IMG/VR virus record: IMGVR_UViG_3300028363_000003
Coordinates: 1 to 46,719 of that record
Origin: a virus
Reading direction: 5' to 3' (one strand)
DNA: 46,719 nt
Part shown: in pieces, positions 22,892-30,978 of the stretch
Layout: the number at the start of each line of letters is the position of its first letter
How positions within the stretch are numbered: the stretch's first letter is position 1
Translations under genes and position numbers: made by a program
Notes under the pieces: model-generated
Database searches by the model: none
What the model was told of the DNA's origin: nothing
Seen by the model: the letters and a program-made list of their open reading frames with translations, nothing else

Positions 22892-22920
22892 TTGACTTTA
22901 TAACAGTCTTACTGTATAAC
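22892..22920 (+). promoter_or_regulatory. sigma70-type promoter downstream of integrase
   Basis: TTGACT (22892-22897), exactly 17 nt, TATAAC (22915-22920), followed by TAGGG. Lies between integrase stop and the HNH gene and would drive the replication genes. The -10 matches that of the two leftward promoters. Confidence 0.65.
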
Positions 22921-22949
22921 TAGGGAGACCTACTATATAGGAGAACAGT

Positions 22950-23453
22950 ATGGATAGTAAAGTTTGTCTAACATGTAAAGAAGAGTTACCAGTAGACAGT
23001 TTCTACACACGCAAGTATTCAAAAGACTCAGGCTCAGTTCCCTTTGGGGAGTGTAAGACGTGCGCTAATGTGAGGGCTACTAAAAATAGAAAGAGCAGAC
23101 GTGCTAAAAAACCTAAAGAGTTCTACGAAAAGGAACGTAACTACGGTAAGAAACACTACGCAGCTAACAGAGACGTATACAGGAGCCAAAACCTCAAGTC
23201 ACTTTACGGGATAACACTTGAAGACTGGTACAGAATGTATGAGGAGCAAGACGGTAAGTGTGACATCTGTCAGAAAGACTTCCCTAAGGAAAGACAGAGG
23301 TGTAACTCTAAGTCTCTTGCTGTCGATCACTGCCACGACACAGGTAAGGTTAGGTCTTTACTCTGTGTGAACTGCAACATGGCTATCGGAGGTCTACGAC
23401 ACGATGAAAGTTTAGTTAAGAAAGCTCTTGCGTACTTAGTAAAACATAAATAA
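22950..23453 (+). CDS. HNH endonuclease, endonuclease VII-like
   Basis: 167 residues. N-terminal zinc pair VCLTCKEELPVDSFY and CKTCANVRATK, basic middle, then endonuclease VII/HNH core: YGITLEDWYRMYEEQDGKCD, CDICQK, and VDHCHDTGKVRSLLCVNCN. AGGAGAACAGT upstream. Closely similar in plan to the gene at 29768 (both have GITLEDxxRMY and VDHCHxT). It could be a homing nuclease or a resolvase-type nuclease; the abundance of similar genes here favours homing. Confidence 0.85.
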   Translation: MDSKVCLTCKEELPVDSFYTRKYSKDSGSVPFGECKTCANVRATKNRKSRRAKKPKEFYEKERNYGKKHYAANRDVYRSQNLKSLYGITLEDWYRMYEEQDGKCDICQKDFPKERQRCNSKSLAVDHCHDTGKVRSLLCVNCNMAIGGLRHDESLVKKALAYLVKHK

Positions 23454-23463
23454 GGAAAGAACT

Positions 23464-23703
23464 ATGGAAATTATCATCTCTATCATCATCATCTGGCTTA
23501 CTCTTGGAGCTTTACATCTGCCTCTAACCAAGTACTGGTGGACAGATGTCCTCGACTACACTAAGGAAGACCAGCGTTTTGTTAGATGGGCTGTCCTTCT
23601 TGGGCCTTTTGCTTTAATATCAGGTATGATTCTTGTCTTACCTCTCTTTTTAAAACCTCGCTTTGAAGACCGCACTATCATTACAAAGCGGAGAACAAAA
23701 TGA
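23464..23703 (+). CDS. Small membrane protein, two TM helices
   Basis: 79 residues: N-terminal helix IIISIIIIWLTLGALHLPL, a polar loop with WWTDVLDYTKEDQRF, second helix VLLGPFALISGMILVLPLFL and a basic tail. AAGGAAAGAACT precedes the start. The stop overlaps the next start (ATGA). Function unknown; an inner-membrane location is clear. Confidence 0.65.
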   Translation: MEIIISIIIIWLTLGALHLPLTKYWWTDVLDYTKEDQRFVRWAVLLGPFALISGMILVLPLFLKPRFEDRTIITKRRTK

Positions 23704-23885
23704 CTGACCTTGATAAGAAAAGACTACTGCTCCTTGCCTCAGGGAGTGCCGACCACAAGAGACACTACTCAAAATACTGTGAGTTGTCACGAGAGGGGTT
23801 GACAAGTTGGGCTTTAGGTCATGCGTACCTCACACTGACTGGTCAGCGAGAGTTAGAAAGATTGCAAGGAGAACAAGATGACTAA
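23700..23885 (+). CDS. Hypothetical small protein
   Basis: 61 residues, helical, charged: MTDLDKKRLLLLASGSADHK, then REGLTSWALGHAYLTLTGQR and a polar end. GGAG upstream; coupled by ATGA to the gene before and overlapping the next by 8 nt. The C-terminal part resembles a short winged-helix or degraded marR-like element, but this is weak. Confidence 0.5.
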   Translation: MTDLDKKRLLLLASGSADHKRHYSKYCELSREGLTSWALGHAYLTLTGQRELERLQGEQDD

Positions 23886-24294
23886 TGTAAAAGATGAAGC
23901 TCTGGAAGTATTCATGTTAAATAATACAACAGAAGACACACCCTGCCGCAGCCTTATAACAAAAGCATTCAAAGAGGGATGGAAGGCACGTAAGAAATCT
24001 GAGTACGAGGAAACAGAGTACATCCGCAAGGATACCTACGGCGCAGTGGTTGCTGACCTTGAGGAAGTAAGGGAAGAGTTAACCTGGGAATATGACACAG
24101 GTCACCTTATAAGATCAGCCGCAGACCGTATCACCGAACAGGCGGCTGAGATTGAACGGCTGCGCGATGCTTTGAACCGCATCGTTTCAGCGTCTGATTA
24201 TTACTGTAGAGAAAACACCGATCATGAAGCGATGACACTCGCCTATGCCCACAAATCGACAGGACACATCGCCCGCGCCGGTCTCAAGGAGTAA
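23878..24294 (+). CDS. Alphaproteobacterial-prophage-like hypothetical protein
   Basis: 138 residues. The middle and end (SAADRITEQAAEIERLRDAL and TGHIARAGLKE) strongly resemble a repeated type of small helical protein in phages of Rhodobacterales and relatives. It contains a coiled coil. The nucleotide sequence of its 3' half (24100-24290) is richer in GC and in CG dinucleotides than its neighbours, pointing to recent transfer. AAGGAGAACAAG precedes the ATG. Function unknown; it is useful mainly as a hint to the host group. Confidence 0.6.
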   Translation: MTNVKDEALEVFMLNNTTEDTPCRSLITKAFKEGWKARKKSEYEETEYIRKDTYGAVVADLEEVREELTWEYDTGHLIRSAADRITEQAAEIERLRDALNRIVSASDYYCRENTDHEAMTLAYAHKSTGHIARAGLKE

Positions 24295-24295
24295 T

Positions 24296-26878
24296 ATGAA
24301 ACAAAGCACACCCCCAATTAAGACACACCGTACCTGCCCCTCGTGTGGTGCAGGGGGTAGCTACTCAGTGTGGGCTAACGGTGCTGGCTATTGCCACTCC
24401 TGTGACAAGTCCTCACGAGGCGAAGCTACCCATGAGAAACAAGTAGAACGAAAGGAACCAAGCCCTATGACAACAGACCTAACCCTTAAGTACCACCCTA
24501 TGCGAGGCGTAGATGGTGACGTAGAGAAGTTCTACGGGGTACAGACAGGTATGTCTGAGAGTGGTGACCCAGTCACCAGAGTATACCCTTACCCTCACCG
24601 ACCCAAGACACGTATCCTACCCAAAGACTTCTCTAAGAACTATGGGTTTACCAACGATTACCTCTTTGGTATGGACAAGTTTAACGCAGGTAGCTCTAAG
24701 TACCTGACGATTACTGAAGGGGAGGAAGATGCTCTTGCTGCTTACCAACTGTTAGGCAAGACTTTCCCTGTTGTATCCCTACCTTCTGCTGGTTCAGTCA
24801 AGTCTGTCCTCCAGAATAAAGAAGCATACAACTACATCAAAGCTTTCTCTGCTATCATCCTCGCTACTGATAACGACGAGGCAGGTAACAAGAGTGCAGA
24901 GATTCTCCAACGTGCATTCCCAGGACGGTGCTACCGTGTGAACATGTCTACCCACAAGGATGCCTCGGCATACCTACAGGCTGGTCACGGTTCAGACTTC
25001 AAGTATGCTTGGATCAATCGTCAGAAGTACGTACCTGACAATGTGTTCAACACGACAGACCAGTTCGAGAAGATTATCCGTGACGACAAAGGCTCTATGT
25101 ATATCCCAACAGGTATCAAAGACCTTGACTCACGGTTGCTTGGGCTTATGCAGGGTCACTTTACTGTGTTTACTGCACCAGAGGGCGTTGGCAAGCAACT
25201 ACCGAACACGACCCTTATACCTACACCTACTGGGTTTCAGACTATGGGAGGGTTAAAATTGGGGGATGAGGTTGTAGGTGGTGATGGTAAACCAACTAAA
25301 ATTACGTACATCACGGAGACACAGCACAACGTACCTTGCTTTGAGCTTACGTTTTCTGACGGCACAACGCAGGTAGCTGGTGGCCCACACAGGTGGGGTG
25401 TTGTTAACACTGACGGCAAGTATAAGGTTAAGACTACTGACGAGATTATTGAGGAAGGCGTAACCCGTGGAGACGGTGTAGCATTGTACTCTGTCCCTAT
25501 CTGTCAACCTCTTGTCCTGCCTACTGCTGATCTAGTCCTCGATCCTTACTCATTTGGACTTTGGCTTGGGGATGGAAACTCCTGCAGCCGTGGTATTACA
25601 GTGGGGTACACTGACCGAGAAGTCTTTGAGACTCTTACTGATGTTGAAAGATGTGTAGAGTATCCAGCAGGTGTGACTTACTACTTGAATACACTAAGCC
25701 ATAAAGACCTTGTGTCTGAAGGAGTCTTAAAGAATAAACATATCCCAGAGGACTACCTTCGGGGTTCTATTGAACAACGTACCCGTCTATTGCACGGTAT
25801 GATGGATAGCGACGGGGGCACACAGGGTTCTGGTTGTGAGTTCTATACTTCAAGTGCCCAGCTACGGGATGACTTCCTTGAGCTTGCCCGTAGTCTTGGC
25901 TACAAGTGTCGAGTACGTTCTAAGCAGAGTAAACTGTACGGTGTCCCTAAGAAGATAGCATACACTGTTTGGTTCTTAGCTCACGGTGATCGACCCATCT
26001 TTAAGTATCCCCGTAAACAGGATAAGGTTGTCTACTGTAAGACACGACGAGCAACACACAAGACTATCCGAAGCATTGTACCTGTGGAATCAGTACCTTC
26101 ACGTTGCTTGACAGTTGACAATGAGGATCACTTGTTCCTCTGTGGTGAGGCCTATACTGTGACGCATAACACAGAGCTTATGCGTAAGCTGGAGTATAAC
26201 CTCTTGGCTAACCACCCTACTATTCCTATCGCTATCATGCACCTTGAGGAAACAAAGAAGCGTAGTCTCCTAGGTCTTGCATCATATTTCTTAAACAAAG
26301 ATGTGACACTACAGGACACAGAGACAATCACTAACGATAGGGGTGACGAGGAGATTGTATACCTCCCGAGTTACAAGGGTACCTCAGAGGACGAAGTGCT
26401 ACAGGCTATCAAAGAGTTTACTGATCGTGAAAACTTCTATCAGTTTACCCTAAGTGTAGACGATGACCCTATGTCTATCCTCGAACAGATCAGGTACTTT
26501 GCTGAGGTGTGTGGCTGTCGGTACGTGTTCTTTGAACCTATCCAAGACCTAGCCTACTCACGGCAGAGTGAATCAAGTATCGAGGGATGGCTCAGTGAGC
26601 TGTCTACTAAGCTTGCCCGTCTTGCCACTGAGCTAGGGGTAGGTATCGTGTCTATTGCTCACGAGAATGACGATGGGCAGATACGTGACTGCCGTATGAT
26701 TGGTAAGCGAGCCAGTGTTGTCATCAAGTTAAGCCGTGATAAGCTTGCCGCTGATGAGGAGACTAAGAACACAACACAGCTTCTTGTAGATAAGAACCGA
26801 CCCGTCGGGCCAACAGGCTTCGGAGGTATGCTAGAATTTCACCCCGAATCTTTCACACTTTCAGAAAAGGAATTTTAG
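24296..26878 (+). CDS. Primase-helicase (T7 gp4-like) with intein
   Basis: 860 residues including a 325-residue intein; mature protein 535 residues, close to the T7 gp4 length. Zinc-binding primase start CPSCG (Cys14, Cys17) and CHSC (Cys33, Cys36), TOPRIM core with TEGEEDALA and ATDNDEAG, then a RecA-type helicase with Walker A APEGVGK joined after splicing to TEL. Later helicase motifs include HLEETKKRSLLG, FFEPIQDLAY and VDKNRPVGPTG. Start chosen at 24296 because AAGGAGTAAT precedes it. It primes and unwinds DNA at the fork for the DNA polymerase at 27569. Its last residues LSEKEF recur at the end of the next gene. Confidence 0.9.
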   Translation: MKQSTPPIKTHRTCPSCGAGGSYSVWANGAGYCHSCDKSSRGEATHEKQVERKEPSPMTTDLTLKYHPMRGVDGDVEKFYGVQTGMSESGDPVTRVYPYPHRPKTRILPKDFSKNYGFTNDYLFGMDKFNAGSSKYLTITEGEEDALAAYQLLGKTFPVVSLPSAGSVKSVLQNKEAYNYIKAFSAIILATDNDEAGNKSAEILQRAFPGRCYRVNMSTHKDASAYLQAGHGSDFKYAWINRQKYVPDNVFNTTDQFEKIIRDDKGSMYIPTGIKDLDSRLLGLMQGHFTVFTAPEGVGKQLPNTTLIPTPTGFQTMGGLKLGDEVVGGDGKPTKITYITETQHNVPCFELTFSDGTTQVAGGPHRWGVVNTDGKYKVKTTDEIIEEGVTRGDGVALYSVPICQPLVLPTADLVLDPYSFGLWLGDGNSCSRGITVGYTDREVFETLTDVERCVEYPAGVTYYLNTLSHKDLVSEGVLKNKHIPEDYLRGSIEQRTRLLHGMMDSDGGTQGSGCEFYTSSAQLRDDFLELARSLGYKCRVRSKQSKLYGVPKKIAYTVWFLAHGDRPIFKYPRKQDKVVYCKTRRATHKTIRSIVPVESVPSRCLTVDNEDHLFLCGEAYTVTHNTELMRKLEYNLLANHPTIPIAIMHLEETKKRSLLGLASYFLNKDVTLQDTETITNDRGDEEIVYLPSYKGTSEDEVLQAIKEFTDRENFYQFTLSVDDDPMSILEQIRYFAEVCGCRYVFFEPIQDLAYSRQSESSIEGWLSELSTKLARLATELGVGIVSIAHENDDGQIRDCRMIGKRASVVIKLSRDKLAADEETKNTTQLLVDKNRPVGPTGFGGMLEFHPESFTLSEKEF
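25196..26170 (+). mobile_element. Class 3 intein with LAGLIDADG endonuclease motifs
   Basis: 325 residues inserted in the helicase P-loop between GVGK and TEL. Block A: TTLIPTPTGFQTMGGLKLGD. The first residue is Gln, so the normal N-terminal nucleophile is absent. The class 3 trio is present: Trp67 (block B, PHRW), Cys304 (block F, SRCLTV) and Thr323 just before the terminal His-Asn (VTHN), with Thr at +1. A LAGLIDADG-type endonuclease lies in the middle: FGLWLGDGN and RLLHGMMDSDGG. It should splice out of the protein and its nuclease could home into intein-free helicase genes. Confidence 0.88.
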
Positions 26879-26879
26879 A

Positions 26880-27410
26880 ATGTGTAAAGAAAGTGTACCT
26901 TCGGAAAAACAACTCTTGCTGATGATTAAAAACTTTAGGTTAGAGGAGGATGGCAAGCTTTACTGGAAAGTATCCCCAGTGCACAACGCAACTGTAGGTT
27001 CTGAAGCAGGTACGTATAGAAAGGGTTACAGGTCTGTTAAGATTAAAGGTACGCAGTTTTACACACACAGAGTAGTGTGGTACTTGAGGTACAGCGAATG
27101 GCCAAGTGACCAGATTGATCACATAAACGGTGTAAAGGATGACAACAGAGTAGAAAATCTAAGAGTGGTGTCGCCGGGTTTAAACCAAAGGTCTTACTGC
27201 AAGCCCAGAGGAGGGTACTCGAAGTACCGAGGAGTTTCTTATCATAAAAGTATGTCTAAGTGGATAGCCCAGGTAAGGTATGAAGGTAAACTCCTATACT
27301 TAGGTGCCTACGACAGCGATAAAAAAGCAGCTCTAAGGTATAACGAAGCCGCCTTAGAACTGGGGTTTAACAAAGAGGCTTTAAACATGCTATCAGAGAA
27401 GGAGTTCTAA
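26880..27410 (+). CDS. HNH endonuclease with AP2 DNA-binding domain
   Basis: 176 residues. N-terminal HNH_3 part: KLYWKVSP, YRSVKIKGTQFYTHRVVWYL, then QIDHINGVKDDNRVENLRVV. C-terminal AP2-type DNA-binding domain: YRGVSYHKSMSKWIAQVRY and LYLGAYDSDKKAALRYNEAA. A known homing-nuclease arrangement. It follows the primase gene with only 1 nt between, and its final LSEKEF and stop copy the primase end with synonymous codon changes, including the embedded Shine-Dalgarno for the next gene. Insertion therefore kept downstream translation intact. Confidence 0.88.
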   Translation: MCKESVPSEKQLLLMIKNFRLEEDGKLYWKVSPVHNATVGSEAGTYRKGYRSVKIKGTQFYTHRVVWYLRYSEWPSDQIDHINGVKDDNRVENLRVVSPGLNQRSYCKPRGGYSKYRGVSYHKSMSKWIAQVRYEGKLLYLGAYDSDKKAALRYNEAALELGFNKEALNMLSEKEF

Positions 27411-27565
27411 TGGACAACTACCCACAGAAACCACCCAGCTTAACCGCCTACCTAAACATTCGTAAAGTAAAATGCTTTGGGTATAAAGTGGGCGACCTCT
27501 CAACGATGACTGTTTACTGGAACCCCACCACGTGTAAACAAGAAATAGGTTTTGTAAAGGAGTAG
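27410..27565 (+). CDS. Small hypothetical protein (51 aa)
   Basis: 51 residues: starts MDNYPQKPPSLTAYLNIRK, ends VYWNPTTCKQEIGFVKE. Start overlaps the HNH stop (TAATG) with GGAG upstream; its final codons AAGGAG form the ribosome binding site of the polymerase gene. No family recognised. Position suggests it was originally next to the primase gene. Confidence 0.6.
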   Translation: MDNYPQKPPSLTAYLNIRKVKCFGYKVGDLSTMTVYWNPTTCKQEIGFVKE

Positions 27566-27568
27566 GAC

Positions 27569-29003
27569 ATGACCCTAGTAGTAGTCTCGGATTGCGAAAC
27601 AGATGGGCTAGACCCTGACAACCTGTGGTGTGTGGTCAATAAAGAACTTGGAGCTAAGTCCTACAAAACGTGGGACTTCAACTCAGGGTATGAAACCTTC
27701 ATTGACTACGCAAAGACAGTAGACCGCTGGGTATTCCACAACGGTATAAGCTATGATGGTCCCGTGATAAACAAACTACTCGGGTCCACCGTGATTGATC
27801 CCTTTAAAATCTGTGATACTTTTGTTGTGTCCCGCCTTGTTAACTACATGGGGTACAACGGTCACGGACTAGATGAGATCGGTATCTCCCTTGGGCAGCC
27901 TAAGACAGTCTTCAATGACTGGGAGAAGTACACACCAGAGATGTTGTCCTACTGTAAGGATGACGTAGACCTAGGCACAAAGATATACAATAAGTACAAG
28001 AAGTATATCGACGACCCTGCTTGGGCTATGTCTATGGAGACTGAGCACCGGATGGCTATGTTGTGTAAGAAGATGCACGACAATGGTTTCAAGTTCAACC
28101 TTCAGTTAGCTAACGAAGTCCTACCTCAGATACAAGACAGACTTGACGAACTTAGCGCAGGGATGCAACGTGCTTTCCCACCTGAGCTTAAGGAGGTTCA
28201 CCGTATCCAGTACCGTACTAAGGCAGACGGTGAGCTCTACGCTACCACAGCTAACGCTATGGATAACTTCCCTAAGACTGTGATCGACGGTGATGAGCTG
28301 GTGTGTTTCGATTGGGTATCGTTTAACCCTGGGTCACACCTGGATCGTATCGATAAACTCTGGGATGCAGGGTGGAGCCCTACTGAGAAGTCTAAGGCAC
28401 ACTATAAGTTCTCTCAACGGGGTGCAGTAGGTGACAAGTGGGGTAAGAAAGTCCTTACTCAGGAGACGTATGACGCTAAGAAGGAAGAGTTCGAACACTA
28501 CGGCTGGACGGTAAGCGATGAGAACCTTGAGACACTCCCAAGCACAGCCCCTCAGGGTGCTCGTGACCTTGCTGAGTGGTTGTGCCTCAACGGTAGACTA
28601 AAGCCACTAGAGGAGCGTATCAGGGAGTGTGAGAGGGACGGACGTATCCGCACTAACTTCTGGCATATCGGGGCATGGACCCACCGTATGTCCCACTCGT
28701 CTCCTAACCTAGCTAATATCTCCTCACCATTTCAGGGGGAAGTAGTCACTGCTGTTGACCTTGTTAAGGAGAGGTTCGACGGTCAACTACGTGCTATGTT
28801 TACAGTGGACGAAGGCAACTGGCTAGTAGGTACAGACGCTGAGTCTATCCAGCTACGTATCCTAGCTCACTACCTAAAGAACGACGAGTACGTTAAGGCT
28901 ATCACTGAAGGGAGGAAAGAAGATGGAACAGATATCCACAACGTTAACCGTGCAGCACTCGGACTTGAGCACCTTACTCGGGACCACGCCAAAACTTTTA
29001 TCT
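27569..29003 (+). CDS. DNA polymerase family A, exon 1 (exonuclease and most of polymerase)
   Basis: Codes for residues 1-478 plus the first base of codon 479; unspliced translation would stop at 29017. Proofreading exonuclease motifs: SDCETDG (Asp8, Glu10), FHNGISYDG, and YCKDDVDLG. The polymerase part has RMSHSSPNLANI (motif A region upstream), VGTDAESIQLRILAHYL (motif A) and RDHAKTFI, the first half of motif B. Motif B is completed only by exon 2. The enzyme is T7-like and replicates the phage genome with the primase-helicase. Joined length is 638 residues, slightly short of T7 DNA polymerase. AAAGGAGTAGGAC precedes the start. Confidence 0.92.
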
Positions 29004-29299
29004 TAAAGCTAGGATAACTTAGGGGTAACCCTTCGATTAAAACCTCGTGAACTCAGGGGAGGCCTCTAGTAGGTAATCCTGAGCCAAGCTAAGTAAACAA
29101 AAAGCTATTGATTACTTAGAAGGTGCAACGACTATCGAAAGCACATCGAAAGATGGAAGTTAGTAGAGTACACCCAAGTGGGTGGAAGCGCGAGGCTCCT
29201 GCTGTAAGCAGGATGATGATATAGTCTAGTCTATGCGGCGACGTGTAGCAGTTCATAAGAGAACGGGCTGAGCTTAACGAACTCAGTTGAATAAAAACG
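29004..29299 (+). ncRNA. Group I self-splicing intron in DNA polymerase gene
   Basis: 296 nt, no open reading frame inside. P1: exon end TTATCT (28998-29003) pairs with GGATAA (29012-29017), giving the expected U-G pair at the splice site. P6-like stem CTAAGTAA/TTACTTAG (29089-29096, 29112-29119). P7: GACTAT (29130-29135) with ATAGTC (29221-29226). CTCTAGTAGGTAATCC resembles the P4-P6 region of phage td-type introns. The last base is G (29299). Joining T29003 to A29300 restores motif B as KTFIYAWLLGAG in frame. Confidence 0.9.
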
Positions 29300-29781
29300 A
29301 TGCTTGGCTACTCGGAGCAGGAAACGGCAAGGTCGCTAGAATCTTGGGCTGTACAACACGACAGGCGAAGGGGGCGGTGGATTCTTTCGTTGACCGTACC
29401 AAGGGACTTGGGAAACTTAAATCAGGACTTATCCGTAGGGATGCAGCCCGAGGTTTCTTTGAAGGTTTCGACGGTAGAAAAGTTATCTGTCCCTCAGAGT
29501 ACTTAATGTTAGCAGGTTATCTGCAGAATGGAGAGGCTGTAATCATGAAGAGAGCCAACTGGCTATGGGACAAGTGGTGCACAGAGGATGGCTTGAACTT
29601 CAAGCAAGTCAATCTTGTTCACGATGAATTTCAAACAGAAGTTTGTGGGACGTATGAAGAGGCAGAAAGAGTAGGTTACCTGCAGTGTAAATCTCTTGTA
29701 GCTACAGGAGAAGAACTCGGATTGTTTTGCCCCATGTCTGGTGAGACACGTATAGGGAGGTCTTGGCTTGAAACCCACTGA
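29300..29781 (+). CDS. DNA polymerase family A, exon 2 (C-terminal fingers and palm)
   Basis: Supplies the last two bases of codon 479 and 159 further residues. Begins with the rest of motif B (YAWLLGAGNGKVARILG), contains DGRKVICPS and motif C VNLVHDEFQTEV (palm His-Asp), and ends RIGRSWLETH. A separate start at 29287 (TTG) lies in the intron and would give a useless fragment; the splice explains the split. It overlaps the downstream HNH gene start by 14 nt. Confidence 0.9.
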
Positions 29782-30184
29782 TAAACGGTGTAAGCATTGT
29801 AAGAAGTATAAACCAGCAACCTTTGACTTCTTCTTTAGGAAAAAATCTGCTAAGGATGGTTACGCCACAGACTGTAAAGTGTGTCACGTAGCTAAGAACA
29901 AGGCAAACCCCAGCTTTGTAACACAACAGAGAAAGTCATGGTTAAAAACTAAGTATGGCATCACCCTTGAGGACTACGATAGGATGTACAAAAAACAGGA
30001 AGGACTATGCGGATGTTGTGGTGAGCCTAATAAAGAGACCTACCTCTGCGTTGATCACTGTCACTCTACTAAAGAAGTAAGAGGTTTGTTATGTCGTATG
30101 TGTAACAAGAGTATTGGCAGCCTTGGAGACACAGTTGAAGGACTGCAGAAAGCTATAGACTACCTAGAGAAACACACACACTAA
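29768..30184 (+). CDS. HNH endonuclease VII-like, next to intron
   Basis: 138 residues from TTG at 29768, which has GGAGG 8 nt upstream. Zinc pairs CKHCKKYKPATFDFF and CKVCHVAK, then GITLEDYDRMYKKQEGLCGC, VDHCHSTKEVRGLLCRMCN. Related to the 22950 gene. Overlaps the polymerase stop by 14 nt. Since the intron 0.5 kb upstream has no endonuclease of its own, this free-standing enzyme may drive collaborative homing of intron and gene together; this is an inference. Confidence 0.82.
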   Translation: MKPTDKRCKHCKKYKPATFDFFFRKKSAKDGYATDCKVCHVAKNKANPSFVTQQRKSWLKTKYGITLEDYDRMYKKQEGLCGCCGEPNKETYLCVDHCHSTKEVRGLLCRMCNKSIGSLGDTVEGLQKAIDYLEKHTH

Positions 30185-30194
30185 GGAGAACACA

Positions 30195-30743
30195 ATGGAA
30201 TTTAACTATGAAGATAGCGGTGTAGAATTTAAGTCTTGGCCTAAGATACCGAGGGACAAAGGTAACATCATCACTATTACTGAAAAGATTGACGGTACAA
30301 ACGCTTGTGTTATTGTGCAAGACGGAGAACTTGTAGGTATTCAATCACGTAACCGTTTGATTAAACCTGGTGATGATAACATGGGGTTTGCCTCCTGGGT
30401 TATGCAGAACAAGGAGGGACTAGAGAGCCTTGGTGACGGGTATCACTATGGTGAGTGGGCTGGTCCTGGTATCCAGAAGAATCCTCATATGTTGGAGAAC
30501 AAGACGTTCTACTTGTTCAACACATTCAGACCACACGAGTCTCTACCTGAGTGTGTCCAACAGGTTGGTATCTTGTACCAAGGTGTGTACTCTAAGGAGA
30601 TTATAGAGGACTGCATGAGTACCCTTTGGTCTTGTGCTGGTTCTGCAGGTTACATCCCAGAAGGAGTTATCGTTTACTTTCATGACACACGCACCTACAT
30701 GAAGGATACCTTTGCAAACCGTAAGGGCAAATGGAACTCTTAA
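30195..30743 (+). CDS. RNA ligase, Rnl2-like nucleotidyltransferase
   Basis: 182 residues. Motif I TEKIDGTN with the nucleotide-accepting Lys31, then ESRNRLIKPGDDNMG-like QSRNRLIKPGDDNMGFASWV, HYGEWAGPGIQ (motif IIIa region), FYLFNTFR, and PEGVIVYF (motif IV). A possible motif V is near KDTFANRKGKW. It joins RNA ends using ATP. It is shorter than typical Rnl2 because it lacks a C-terminal domain. AAGGAGAACACA upstream. It may repair tRNAs or other RNA cut during host defence; the target is unknown. Confidence 0.8.
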   Translation: MEFNYEDSGVEFKSWPKIPRDKGNIITITEKIDGTNACVIVQDGELVGIQSRNRLIKPGDDNMGFASWVMQNKEGLESLGDGYHYGEWAGPGIQKNPHMLENKTFYLFNTFRPHESLPECVQQVGILYQGVYSKEIIEDCMSTLWSCAGSAGYIPEGVIVYFHDTRTYMKDTFANRKGKWNS

Positions 30744-30761
30744 CACACTAAGGAGAACAAG

Positions 30762-30932
30762 GTGACACACGAGGATAGACTACAAAAAGCTAGGCTAGAC
30801 TGGGACAAAGCTTATGACGCTATTGATGTCCCCTACTTTGAGGGCTACGAAGAGCTACACAAGGAATACCTCAGAGCTAGTAGGGTTTTATCAGAATGCA
30901 AAGCTTTATACTTGACACAACCCCAAGACTAA
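30762..30932 (+). CDS. Small helical protein, GTG start (56 aa)
   Basis: 56 residues from GTG with AAGGAGAACAAG upstream: THEDRLQKARLDWDKAYDAI, then acidic/aromatic helix (EGYEELHKEYLRASRVLSEC). Its last codons Leu-Thr (TTGACA) are the -35 box of the next promoter. No family recognised. Confidence 0.55.
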   Translation: MTHEDRLQKARLDWDKAYDAIDVPYFEGYEELHKEYLRASRVLSECKALYLTQPQD

Positions 30933-30940
30933 CTTACTAT
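30912..30940 (+). promoter_or_regulatory. sigma70-type promoter before ssDNA-binding gene
   Basis: TTGACA (30912-30917), exactly 17 nt, TACTAT (30935-30940) followed by TAACGTA. The -35 lies inside the previous gene. Shares TACTATTA with the promoters at 36966 and 40043. Confidence 0.65.
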
Positions 30941-30978
30941 TAACGTATGGAAACAAAGATAGCTATAAGGATTAACAC

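Noticed and set aside
21792-22949. attP site beside the integrase
   Set aside because: No tRNA-like sequence or convincing core repeat could be identified by eye; it needs comparison with a host genome.
29287-29781. Second start of a separate polymerase fragment
   Set aside because: The TTG at 29287 lies inside the group I intron; splicing explains the downstream frame better.
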